64,000 bases of DNA from Streptomyces sp. H27-C3. Lineage in GTDB: Bacteria; Actinomycetota; Actinomycetes; Streptomycetales; Streptomycetaceae. The notes under the pieces were generated by a model, which had not been told where the DNA came from, made no database searches, and saw only the letters and a program-made list of their open reading frames with translations. A program made the position numbers and the translations under genes. The number at the start of each line of letters is the position of its first letter. The stretch's first letter is position 1. This document shows positions 32,394-40,583 of this stretch, one piece after another. The DNA is taken from NCBI RefSeq assembly GCF_030063415.1, contig NZ_JASITA010000031.1, positions 23,855 to 87,854 of the forward strand, read 5' to 3'.

Positions 32394-32667
32394 TGTGAAC
32401 GTTTCTCAGGCAATGACGCAGCTCGTTCCGCTCGCCGCCGACAGCTTCGACAAGAACAAGGTGACACCCGGTGTGCTCGGGTTCCTCGTGTTCGCGGCGC
32501 TGGCTGTCGGTGTGTGGATGCTGATGAAGTCGATGAACCGACACATGGGCAGGGTCGACTTCACCGAGGCCCCGAACCCGGCGGCGGTGGACGCGGACAA
32601 GTCCGCGCACGCCGAGGCCGGGTCGCAGTCGCCTTCGGCGACGCCCCGGGGCGGCTCCCAGGGCTGA
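32386..32667 (+). CDS. Small single-pass membrane protein downstream of mca
   Basis: About 93 residues. The start may be ATG 32386 (overlapping the mca stop), GTG 32395 or ATG 32413 (MTQLVPLAADSFD); the last fits relatives I recall best, but none has a strong ribosome binding site. One membrane helix (VLGFLVFAALAVGVWMLM), then KSMNRHMGRVDF and a Ser/Ala/Pro-rich tail. The family is conserved next to mca in streptomycetes. Translational overlap implies co-expression with mca. Function unknown. Confidence 0.8.
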   Translation: MPDVNVSQAMTQLVPLAADSFDKNKVTPGVLGFLVFAALAVGVWMLMKSMNRHMGRVDFTEAPNPAAVDADKSAHAEAGSQSPSATPRGGSQG

Positions 32668-32689
32668 CGGGCGGCGTTACGCCGCACCG

Positions 32690-33030
32690 GCGTCCCCCGC
32701 ACTGCCCGCCCCACGGCGCCGGCGCGGGGGACGCATCCTCCGGGGCGCGGGCTTCGACGCGGGACCGCGCCACGGCGTCGGGCCGGGGGCGCCGACGGGG
32801 GAGACGCGCACTCTGCGGGGCGCAGCTTCCACGCATCCTGCGAGTCGCAGCCTCTGCGGCGCGCTCTGTGGGGCGCACCCTCCGCGCATCCTGCGAGTCG
32901 CAGCCTCCGGACACGCATCCTGCGAGTCGCAGCCTCTGCGGCGCTCCCTGCGGCGCGCACTCTGCGGGCGGCGCGCTCTGCGGGGCGCAGCCTCCGCGCA
33001 CCCTGCCGGCATGCACGCTCCGGCGCGCAG
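32690..33030. repeat. REP-like repeat block
   Basis: A gene-free 370-base GC-rich stretch between two convergent genes. It holds three exact copies of a 23-base unit at 32832-32854, 32885-32907 and 32914-32936; each contains the 13-base dyad CTGCGAGTCGCAG. Many shorter degenerate copies (CTCTGCGGCGC, CTCTGCGGGGCGCAG) fill the rest. Spacings of copies are irregular (30 and 6 bases between units). Confidence 0.85.
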
Positions 33031-33037
33031 CCGTGGA

Positions 33038-36000
33038 TCAGCCCCCCGCCACCCCGACCTGCACTCCCATCACCTCGCGCGAGTGCCGGTTCGGCACCAT
33101 GCCGAGCCGCCACGCCTGCCAGCCCGCCGCCAGGTCCACACCGCGCTCCAGCACCAGGGCGTACGCCTCCGCGCAGTCCTCCAGCTTGCCGTCGCGCGTC
33201 GGGTGCGGGGCGTTCGCCAGCTGGGACAGCTCCTCGATTGCCACCGCCGTGCCGATCTCCGAGCCGCCGGGGGACGCGAACGGCAGCAGTGTGCAGCGCA
33301 GGAAGCGGGCCCAGTCGGCGCCGCGGTCGTCCTCGTACGACGTGAAAAGACCGAGCGCCACGTCGCACAGCTCCAGGGCCGGCGTGGGCCGGTTGTTGCC
33401 CGCGTCCACGATCGCCAGCTCCAGGCACGTCCACGCCTCGCCGTGCGCGACGCCGATGCGGCGGAAGTCCTGGCGGGCGTCGACCAGGAGCTGACGGGCG
33501 AAGCCGCTGTTGCGGAGGTTGCCGGTCTGCGCCGCCCGCTGGTCGCGGGTGACGCGGCCCGAGTGGTGGCGGGCGCAGGCCAGCCCGTACACGTCACGCA
33601 TCCGCGAGAACATGCCCCGCGCCCGCTCCAGCTCGCGCACCGCCTGGTCGCGGTCGCCGCGCTCCTCCAGCGCCTGCCCCAGGTAGTACAGCGTCCACGC
33701 CTCGCCGCGCGCGTCCTCCGCGTCCCGGTGGCGCGACAGGGCCTGGCGCAGCTGGTCCACGGCGGGCGCCGGGTCGCCGTCCACCAGCCGGGCCCGCGCC
33801 AGCTGGGTCAGCGCCCACGCCTCGCCGCGGCCGTCGCGGGTCTGCCCGTACAGATCGAGCGCCTCCCGCAGCTCGCCCTCCGCGCGCGGTACGTCGCCCA
33901 TCCGCAGACAGACCTGGCCGAGCTGGAAGTGCGCCCACGCCTGCCCGTGCAGGGACTCGCTCTCCCGGTGCAGGGTGAGCGCGGTGTCCAGATGGGCGAC
34001 GGCCTGCACGATGTTCGCCCGGTCGCGCTCCACCGCCGCCAGCGCGTGCAGTGTCCACGCGCGGTCGCCGGCCAGCTTGTCCGTCGACTGCAGGGCCAGG
34101 GCCTCGTGCAGCCGCGCCGCCGCCTCCGTCAGATTGCCCTGGTGGTGCAGGGTGATGCCCAGCGAACACAGGGCGCGGGCGGCGCCCGCCTCGTGCTGGG
34201 CCTCGAAGTAGAGGTCCACGACCGAGGACAGGGTCGTACGGGCCTTGTCCAGCTCGCCGAGCTGGCGGGCCGCGATGCCCGTGCGCCACTGGACGGACCG
34301 TACGAGCAGACCCTGGTCGACGGCCTGCGTCAGCTCGCTGATCTCGCCGAGCCGGTAGAGGTCGCCGCGCAGCAGGCAGTAGTCGCACAGCGCGCCCAGC
34401 AGATTCAGTACGACCTGCGGGTCCACGCCCTCCGCGTGCCGCAGCGCCGCCGTGATGAAGCTCGTCTCGTCGTCCAGCCAGCGCAGTGCCGCGTCGAGCG
34501 AGGTGAACCCGTGCGGCCCGAACTGGTCGGCCCTGGTCGACGTCTTGCCGTCCACCAGCCGGATCACCGAGTCGGCCAGCTCGCCGTAGTTGCGGATGAG
34601 CCGCTCCTGCGCGGCGGCCCGGTCCGCGGGCTCCTCCTCGTCGAGGAGCCTGGCCTGCGCGAAGTCCCGTACCAGGTCGTGCAACCGGTAGCGGCTGCCG
34701 CGCACATGGTCGATCAGACCGGCCCGGGACAGCACGGCCAGCAGCCGCTGCGCCTCCTGGTCGTCGGTGGACAGCAGCGCGGCCGCCGCCGCCGCGCCCA
34801 GGCTCGCCCGGCCCGCCAGCGCGAGGCGGCGCAGCAGCCTGCGGGCCGCGTCCGGCTGGTCGGTGTAGCGCAGCCACAGGGCGCGCTCGACCGGTGGGAC
34901 CGGGCCGTACGCCGCGAGGTCGGCGGCCAGGACCGGGGCGGTGCGCGCGCCGAGCGAGGAGCCCGCGATGCGCAGGGCGAGCGGCAGCCCGCCGCACAAC
35001 TCCGCGATACTGTCGGCCGCCCGGGCGTCGTACGGGCCGTCCTTCTCCTCCGCCGACTCGCGCAGCAGCTCTTCCGCGCCCACCTGGTCCAGGGGATTCA
35101 CCGGCAGTTGGTACACCCACGCCGGGATGTCGGCGGGCAGGTCCAGCGGCGCCCGCGCGGTGACCAGCACCAGGCTGTCCGAGCGCTCGGGGACGAGGGT
35201 GCGCACCTGCGCCGCGTCCGACGCGTCGTCCAGTACGACGGTCACCGGCAGTCCCGTCAGGTGCTGGTGGTAGAGCTCGGTCAGTCTGCGCAACTGCTGT
35301 GTCTGCGAAGCGCGTTCACGGAAGAGCAGTTGGTCGCGCGGTGCGCCGAGCCGGTTCAGCAGATGCAACAGCGCGTCGCGCGTCGACAGCGGGGACTCGT
35401 CCGCGCTGTCCCCGCGCAGGTCGACCACGCACGCCCCGCGGAACTGGTCCCTGAGGTCGTGCGCCGCCCGCACGGCGAGCGTGGTGCGCCCCGATCCCGG
35501 GGCGCCGTGCAGCACCACGATGGTGGGCCGGGTCTCGGTGCTCGCCCGAGCGGTGTGCACCCACCGGGCGATCTGCGCCATCGCGGCGCGGCGCCCGGCG
35601 AACGGCCCGTCGGGCTGCGGGAGATGACCGAACGACTGCTCAAGGACGGACCGCCTGCGCGCCGCCTGGCTGCGGTCGGCGCCGCGCAACTGCCCGACCG
35701 CGGCGGCCTTCTTCGGCGTACGGCCGGTCCGGGTCGCGGCGAGCAGGACGTGCTGCTGGTCCAGGAACGGCCGGATGCCGCGCACCTCAAGTGCCGTCAG
35801 CCACTGCAACCTCAACTGCTCGGGCCCGCCCGGCTGTCCGAGCGCCCCGGCCCTGCGGTGGGCGGCGGGCCAGTGCGAGGCGGTGACCTTGGCGACGGTG
35901 GTGGCGGCGCCCGCCATCGCGACGACGGCCCCGGCGCCCAGCGCGGTACCGGCCGCCGTGCCCAGCGCGAGGTCGGCGCCGAAGGCGGCTGCGGCGGCAA

Positions 36001-36259
36001 CTGTGGTGACCAGTGCGGGAGTTCCCAGGTTCCGTCTGGTGAAACGTTCCGACAGGGGCTGCTGCCCGGCCTGTGATTCGTCCAGCGCCGTGGTGTAGGC
36101 GGTGTACTCCTCGCCCGCGCTGGCCGCCATCGAATCCAACGCGGCCCGCCCACGGGTGAGCAGTGCGTTGGCGTCGACCCGTCCGCCGGACCGCCGCACC
36201 TGTTCCTCGACGGCGCGTACCAACAGCCTCTCGGCCTCGGTCCGGTGGCTGTCCCGCAT
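33038..36259 (-). CDS. STAND-class ATPase with TPR repeats
   Basis: A 1073-residue protein from ATG 36259, behind GGAGGGGGA. Residues 1-75 are helical; 82-127 contain Ala/Gly-rich hydrophobic segments that could form a membrane hairpin. An NB-ARC-like NTPase domain begins near 246 with Walker A HGAPGSGRTT (251-260), Walker B VTVVLDDASD, a sensor VTARAPL and the GLPLALRIAG motif. A winged-helix region follows (LLSRAGLIDHVRGSRYRLHDLVRDFA), then about ten TPR-like repeats from 620 onwards, with DKARTTLSSVVDLYFEAQ and repeated GEAWTL/GQAWAH units. No DNA-binding or effector domain is at either end. Similar to AfsR minus its SARP domain. Function unknown; conserved signalling or a defence-type STAND protein are alternatives. 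Confidence 0.85.
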   Translation of the reverse strand: MRDSHRTEAERLLVRAVEEQVRRSGGRVDANALLTRGRAALDSMAASAGEEYTAYTTALDESQAGQQPLSERFTRRNLGTPALVTTVAAAAAFGADLALGTAAGTALGAGAVVAMAGAATTVAKVTASHWPAAHRRAGALGQPGGPEQLRLQWLTALEVRGIRPFLDQQHVLLAATRTGRTPKKAAAVGQLRGADRSQAARRRSVLEQSFGHLPQPDGPFAGRRAAMAQIARWVHTARASTETRPTIVVLHGAPGSGRTTLAVRAAHDLRDQFRGACVVDLRGDSADESPLSTRDALLHLLNRLGAPRDQLLFRERASQTQQLRRLTELYHQHLTGLPVTVVLDDASDAAQVRTLVPERSDSLVLVTARAPLDLPADIPAWVYQLPVNPLDQVGAEELLRESAEEKDGPYDARAADSIAELCGGLPLALRIAGSSLGARTAPVLAADLAAYGPVPPVERALWLRYTDQPDAARRLLRRLALAGRASLGAAAAAALLSTDDQEAQRLLAVLSRAGLIDHVRGSRYRLHDLVRDFAQARLLDEEEPADRAAAQERLIRNYGELADSVIRLVDGKTSTRADQFGPHGFTSLDAALRWLDDETSFITAALRHAEGVDPQVVLNLLGALCDYCLLRGDLYRLGEISELTQAVDQGLLVRSVQWRTGIAARQLGELDKARTTLSSVVDLYFEAQHEAGAARALCSLGITLHHQGNLTEAAARLHEALALQSTDKLAGDRAWTLHALAAVERDRANIVQAVAHLDTALTLHRESESLHGQAWAHFQLGQVCLRMGDVPRAEGELREALDLYGQTRDGRGEAWALTQLARARLVDGDPAPAVDQLRQALSRHRDAEDARGEAWTLYYLGQALEERGDRDQAVRELERARGMFSRMRDVYGLACARHHSGRVTRDQRAAQTGNLRNSGFARQLLVDARQDFRRIGVAHGEAWTCLELAIVDAGNNRPTPALELCDVALGLFTSYEDDRGADWARFLRCTLLPFASPGGSEIGTAVAIEELSQLANAPHPTRDGKLEDCAEAYALVLERGVDLAAGWQAWRLGMVPNRHSREVMGVQVGVAGG

Positions 36260-36365
36260 ATGCGTCCCCCTCCGAGAGTAACGGTTGCGGTCCAAGTGTC
36301 CTGCTTGACGCGCGTCGGCGCGAGGGAGCAAAGACCCGGGGCGGGCCGGGGCGGAACGTACGACA

Positions 36366-36391
36366 CCCGCCCCGGGGACGTCCGGGGCGGG
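36366..36391 (-). terminator. Terminator hairpin after small secreted protein gene
   Basis: CCCGCCCCGG (36366-36375) pairs with CCGGGGCGGG (36382-36391) across a 6-base loop, 20 bases past the stop at 36412. A competing 11-bp pairing of 36335-36345 with 36366-36376 is also possible. Confidence 0.6.
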
Positions 36392-36411
36392 CGAAGTGCG
36401 CTGGTGCGGGA

Positions 36412-36714
36412 CTACATGTTCTCTTCGGCGTCGAGGTACGCCTGGATCCTCCGGTCGATCGCGGCAGCCTCGGCGCGGGCGCGCTTGGCCTCCGCGTGGG
36501 CGCCGTCCCGGTCCAGCCTGTTGGCCTTGGCCTTCAGGTCGGCGGACTGCTGGCGCAGCTGCGGGATGTTGACGCGGATGCTGCCCGCACGGGCCGCGAC
36601 GTTCTGCTGGCCGGCGGCCGGAGCGGCGGTGGCGGTGGCTGCGGGCAGAGCCGCGAACAGCACGCTTCCAGCCATCGCTGCGGTCACGGCGAGCGTAGAA
36701 ATGCGTCGACGCAC
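36412..36714 (-). CDS. Small secreted helical protein
   Basis: A 100-residue protein from GTG 36714, which follows AAGGGG by six bases; an in-frame TTG at 36732 would add six residues. Residues 1-32 are a signal peptide (VRRRISTLAVTAAMAGSVLFAALPAATATA). The mature part is a single long charged helix, DLKAKANRLDRDGAHAEAKRARAEAAAIDRRIQAYLDAEENM, with heptad-like spacing compatible with a coiled coil. Located upstream of the STAND gene on the same strand. No family recognised. Confidence 0.75.
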   Translation of the reverse strand: MRRRISTLAVTAAMAGSVLFAALPAATATAAPAAGQQNVAARAGSIRVNIPQLRQQSADLKAKANRLDRDGAHAEAKRARAEAAAIDRRIQAYLDAEENM

Positions 36715-36831
36715 AAGATTCCCCTTGTCCAAGTACGGTCATTTACTGGTCAGTAACTCTATCCGATGTGATCTTGAGGTTGCGCCCCGTGGCGCCTGGG
36801 CGGGGCATGTTGATCCGGAACTCAAAGGGTT

Positions 36832-37039
36832 CTATTCGAGGGTGTAGCGGACGTGCGGCCGCCGAAGTAGTCGCGGACGATGTGTGGCTGGCGTTGGCGG
36901 CGGTGGGAGAACCTGCGGGTCTCGGCGGCGAGTTGCGCCTGGTCCTGGGCCCGGCTGTGATGCGGCAGGGCTCCGCTTGAGATCGGCGTTCACCAGTTCG
37001 TCGGGGTTCAGCTCGGGCGATTACGACGGCAGGAAGTGA
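36832..37039 (-). mobile_element. Decayed C-terminus of IS630-type transposase
   Basis: Minus-strand reading gives FLPS, an in-frame TAA (37021-37023), then SPELNPDELVNADLKRS, a frameshift to LPHHSRAQDQAQLAAETRRF, QRQPHIVRDYFGG, a second shift, and PHVRYTLE with a stop at 36832-36834. This is the end of an IS630-family DDE domain (SPELNPDE carries the final Glu). Nothing upstream of 37040 resembles the rest, and no inverted repeats are evident. The gene-free remainder (37040-37312) shows no further recognisable content. Confidence 0.8.
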
Positions 37040-37312
37040 TCCTCGCCGAAGTCGTTGCCGCCGTCGATCTCCTGGACGATCTGATCGTGCTCCTGCGGGA
37101 GCGCACGGAGCGCGTTGCCCCCCGCCCGTTCGATCCTTCTGCTCCGAGGGACTCTTGCCGGCACTGTTCCCCCTCCCCGTCGCGCCAGTCGGCACCGCTG
37201 ACGACGAGAGGCTATTGCTCAGCCTGGCGGCGGCGCGTCGTTGTGCTGGCCTGCCGTGTGTGCGTGACCGATCTCCGTCGGCCTGTGCTGGCGTTGTGAG
37301 AGGCTGGACCGT

Positions 37313-39370
37313 ATGAACCGGCTGGTTGGTGTGACCTCGCCTTATCTGCTTCAGCATGCTGAGAATCCCGTCGACTGGTGGCCTTGGGAAACGGACGCTT
37401 TCGAGGAAGCACGCCGACGCGACGTACCCGTTCTGCTGTCGGTCGGCTACTCCGCGTGCCACTGGTGCCACGTCATGGCGCACGAGTCCTTCGAGGACGA
37501 AGCGACCGCCGCGTATCTCAACGAGCACTTCGTGAACATCAAGGTCGACCGCGAGGAGCGCCCCGACGTCGACGCCGTCTATATGGAGGCCGTGCAGGCC
37601 GCGACCGGTCAGGGCGGCTGGCCCATGACGGTGTTCCTGACCGCCGACGCCGAGCCCTTCTACTTCGGTACGTACTTCCCGCCCGAGCCCCGGCACGGCA
37701 TGCCCTCCTTCCGGCAGGTGATCGAAGGCGTCGACACTGCCTGGACCGACCGGCGCGAGGAGGTCGCCGAGGTCGCCGCGAAGATCGTGGGCGAACTGGC
37801 CGAGCGCTCCCTCGCGTACAACGCGCCCGAGATGCCGGCCGAGGAGGAACTCGCGCAGGCGCTGCTCGGACTGACCCGGGACTACGACGCCACCCACGGC
37901 GGGTTCGGCGGCGCGCCCAAGTTCCCGGCGGCGATGGTGCTGGAGTTCCTGCTGCGCCACTACGCGCGCACCGGGTCCGAGGGCGCCCTGCAAATGGCCC
38001 GCGACACCGGTGAGGTCATGGCGCGCGGGGGCATCTACGACCAGCTCGGCGGCGGCTTCGCCCGCTACTCGGTCGACCGCGAATGGATCGTGCCCCACTT
38101 CGAGAAGATGCTCTACGACAACGCCCTCCTGTGCCGGGTCTACGCCCATCTGTGGCGGGCCACCGGATCGGACCTGGCGCGCCGGGTGGCGCTGGAGACC
38201 GCCGACTTCCTGGTGAGTGAACTCCGTACGCAGGAAGGCGGGTTCGCGTCCGCGCTCGATGCGGACAGCGACGACGGTACCGGCAGGCACGTCGAGGGCG
38301 CGTACTACGTATGGACGCCGGAGCAACTGCGCGAGGTGCTGGGTGAGGAGGACGCCCGGTTCGCCGCGCAGCGCTTCCTGGTGACCGAGAAGGGCACGTT
38401 CGAGGAGGGCGCTTCCGTGCTCCAGCTCTCCGAGACCGAGGCGGAGAGCGAAGCCCTGGGCCTGGCGGAGGCAGGTCGGGTCGCGAGTGTCAGGGCGCGG
38501 CTGCTCGCCGCACGCGCGCAGCGGCCGGGGCCGGGTCGTGACGACAAGGTCGTCGCCGCCTGGAACGGGCTGGCGATCGCCGCGCTGGCCGAGGTCGGCG
38601 CGTTCTTCGACCGCCCCGACCTCGTCGAGCGGGCGACCGAGGCGGCCGATCTGCTGGTGCGGGTGCACATGGACGACGGGGCGCGGATCGCCCGTACGTC
38701 CAAGGACGGCAAGGTCGGCGCGAACGCGGGCGTGCTTGAGGACTACGCGGACGTCGCGGAGGGCTTCCTCGCACTGGCCTCGGTGACCGGCGAGGGCGTC
38801 TGGCTGGACTTCGCGGGTTTCCTCCTCGACATCGTCATCGACCAGTTCGTGGGGGAGGGCGGGGCGCTCTACGACACCGCGAACGACGCGGAGAAGCTCA
38901 TCCGCCGCCCGCAGGACCCCACGGACAACGCGACGCCGTCCGGCTGGACGGCCGCCGCGGGTGCGCTCCTGTCGTACGCCGCGCACACCGGCTCCGAGGC
39001 ACACCGCACCGCGGCCGAGCGGGCGTTGGGCGTCGTCAAAGCACTGGGCCCGCGCGCCCCGCGCTTCATCGGCTGGGGCCTGTCGGTCGCCGAGGCGGCG
39101 CTGGACGGGCCGCGCGAGGTCGCGGTGGTCGGGCCTGCGGACGACCCGCTGACGAAGGACCTGCACCGGGTCGCGCTGCTGGCGCGGGCGCCGGGGGCGG
39201 TCGTGGCGGTCGGGGAAGTGGGCAGCGAGGAGTTCCCGCTGCTCGCGGACCGGCCGGCCGGGGCGTACGTGTGCCGGCACTTCGTGTGCGACGCGCCCAC
39301 GACGGAGCCGTCCGTGCTGCGGGAGAGGCTGGGCGCGGAGGCGCAGGCGGAGGCGGGTACGGAGAGCTAG
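37313..39370 (+). CDS. DUF255 thioredoxin-fold protein (YyaL/SSP411 family)
   Basis: A 685-residue protein in three parts. Residues 1-165 are a thioredoxin-like DUF255 domain with SPYLLQHAENPVDW and the redox pair CHWC (Cys49, Cys52) in GYSACHWCHVMAHESFED. The remainder is an (alpha/alpha)6 barrel resembling N-acylglucosamine epimerase or glycosidases (GGFGGAPKFPA, GGIYDQLGGGFARYSVD, WIVPHFEKMLYDNA, GAYYVWTPEQL). Family members are widespread in bacteria and animals, with no firmly established function. The gene is intact and alone, with a transposase relic upstream. Confidence 0.93.
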   Translation: MNRLVGVTSPYLLQHAENPVDWWPWETDAFEEARRRDVPVLLSVGYSACHWCHVMAHESFEDEATAAYLNEHFVNIKVDREERPDVDAVYMEAVQAATGQGGWPMTVFLTADAEPFYFGTYFPPEPRHGMPSFRQVIEGVDTAWTDRREEVAEVAAKIVGELAERSLAYNAPEMPAEEELAQALLGLTRDYDATHGGFGGAPKFPAAMVLEFLLRHYARTGSEGALQMARDTGEVMARGGIYDQLGGGFARYSVDREWIVPHFEKMLYDNALLCRVYAHLWRATGSDLARRVALETADFLVSELRTQEGGFASALDADSDDGTGRHVEGAYYVWTPEQLREVLGEEDARFAAQRFLVTEKGTFEEGASVLQLSETEAESEALGLAEAGRVASVRARLLAARAQRPGPGRDDKVVAAWNGLAIAALAEVGAFFDRPDLVERATEAADLLVRVHMDDGARIARTSKDGKVGANAGVLEDYADVAEGFLALASVTGEGVWLDFAGFLLDIVIDQFVGEGGALYDTANDAEKLIRRPQDPTDNATPSGWTAAAGALLSYAAHTGSEAHRTAAERALGVVKALGPRAPRFIGWGLSVAEAALDGPREVAVVGPADDPLTKDLHRVALLARAPGAVVAVGEVGSEEFPLLADRPAGAYVCRHFVCDAPTTEPSVLRERLGAEAQAEAGTES

Positions 39371-39397
39371 GTCGGTCCGGGCGACGGGTGGGCCGGG

Positions 39398-39625
39398 CTA
39401 CAGCCTCGACACGGTGAAGCCGGTCCTCAGGGTGTCCAGCGCGCGCTCGACCAGGTGAACCAGGTCCTCGCGCTGGCCCCGCTCGGCCCAGAACAGCATG
39501 GTCTCCATCAGCGCCGCGACGACGCCCATGGAGAAGACCCGCACCTCCAGGTCGTCCGGCTGCCGCCCGGTTCACTCCGCCACGGCCACCGAGGCGATCG
39601 GGTCCGTACGGATCCGGCCGGGACG
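39398..39625 (-). pseudogene. C-terminal relic of a TetR-family regulator
   Basis: Minus-strand reading gives TGRQPDDLEVRVFSMGVVAA, then LMETMLFWAERGQREDLVHL and VERALDTLRTGF before the stop at 39398-39400, the usual end of a Streptomyces TetR ligand domain. An in-frame TGA at 39572-39574 interrupts it, and only about 17 residues before that (RIRTDPIASVAVAE) are recognisable. The DNA-binding half is missing. Confidence 0.75.
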
Positions 39626-39661
39626 TGGCGGGCGGGGTGGACCGGAGCGGGGCGGGGCGGA

Positions 39662-40375
39662 TCAGTCGTACTTATAGGCGACCAGCGAGATGCCGACATA
39701 GTGCACGGCGAAGGCCGCCAGGGTCAGTGAGTGGAAGACCTCGTGGAAGCCGAACCACCGGGGTGACGGATTGGGGCGCTTGATTCCGTAGATCACGCCG
39801 CCGGCGCTGTAGAGCAGCCCGCCGACGATCACGCAGATGAGCACGGCGACCCCGCCCGCGCGCATGAAGTCGGGCAGGAAGAAGACGGCGGCCCAGCCCA
39901 TCGCGATGTAGCAGGGCGTGTAGAGCCAGCGCGGTGCGCCGACCCAGAAGACCCGGAAGGCGATGCCCGCAACGGCCGCCGCCCAGATGGCCCACATCAG
40001 CGGGCGTCCGGTGGAGTCCGGGAGAAGAAGCACGGTCAGCGGGGTATAGGTGCCCGCGATGATCAGAAAAATATTGGCATGGTCGAGCCGACGCAGGATG
40101 GCCTCGCCGCGCGGCCCCCAGGTGCCCCGGTGATAGATCGCGCTGATGCCGAAGAGCAGGCAGGCGGTCAGGACGAAGATCCCGCACGCGATCCGGGCGC
40201 GGGTGGAATCCGTGAGCGCGACCAGGAACAGTCCGGAGACCAGCACCAAGGGGAACATGCCGGCGTGCAGCCAGCCCCGCAGCTTCGGCTTGACCGGGCC
40301 CGGACTCTCGATGTCGACCGGCTCCTGTTCGGGGGCCTGTGGTTGCGCGAGCGGGTCTGACGCGGCTGAAGTCAT
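39662..40375 (-). CDS. trhA: Hemolysin III/TrhA-family membrane protein
   Basis: A 237-residue PAQR-fold protein with seven membrane helices after a Pro/Glu-rich cytosolic leader (residues 1-30). Family metal-binding motifs are present: SAIYHRGTW with Ser and His, RRLDHANIFLIIAGTYTP, and the final FGFHEVFHSLTLAAFAVHY with two His. Bacterial TrhA proteins affect membrane energetics and lipid homeostasis; the hemolysin name is historical. The gene is separate from neighbours and is divergent from pckG. Confidence 0.93.
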   Translation of the reverse strand: MTSAASDPLAQPQAPEQEPVDIESPGPVKPKLRGWLHAGMFPLVLVSGLFLVALTDSTRARIACGIFVLTACLLFGISAIYHRGTWGPRGEAILRRLDHANIFLIIAGTYTPLTVLLLPDSTGRPLMWAIWAAAVAGIAFRVFWVGAPRWLYTPCYIAMGWAAVFFLPDFMRAGGVAVLICVIVGGLLYSAGGVIYGIKRPNPSPRWFGFHEVFHSLTLAAFAVHYVGISLVAYKYD

Positions 40376-40583
40376 GGACCCAATGCTACCTACGGAACCG
40401 TAGGTTACGGCCAGGTATCAAGCCCCTGAGTGGCGATGCTCACGTGTGCAGCCCTCTGGACATATGGGCGCAAGGGACCGATGATCAAATGAGTGCGGTC
40501 GGCACCGGATGAGCGGCACGTCGCATCCGGGTCGCAGCCCCCACGGGGCATACATCAACAAAACCCCTCAACAAGGAGCAACC

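Noticed and set aside
32832..32936. Possible CRISPR array
   Set aside because: Units are only 23 bases, spacers are 30 and 6 bases, the flanking sequence is itself degenerate repeat, and no cas gene is nearby.
33011..36076. 1021-codon plus-strand frame opposite the STAND gene
   Set aside because: Antisense shadow; the minus-strand product has a Walker A motif, NB-ARC features and TPR repeats.
36743..39280. 845-codon minus-strand frame opposite the DUF255 gene
   Set aside because: Shadow of a conserved thioredoxin-fold protein; only its distal end touches the IS630 relic.
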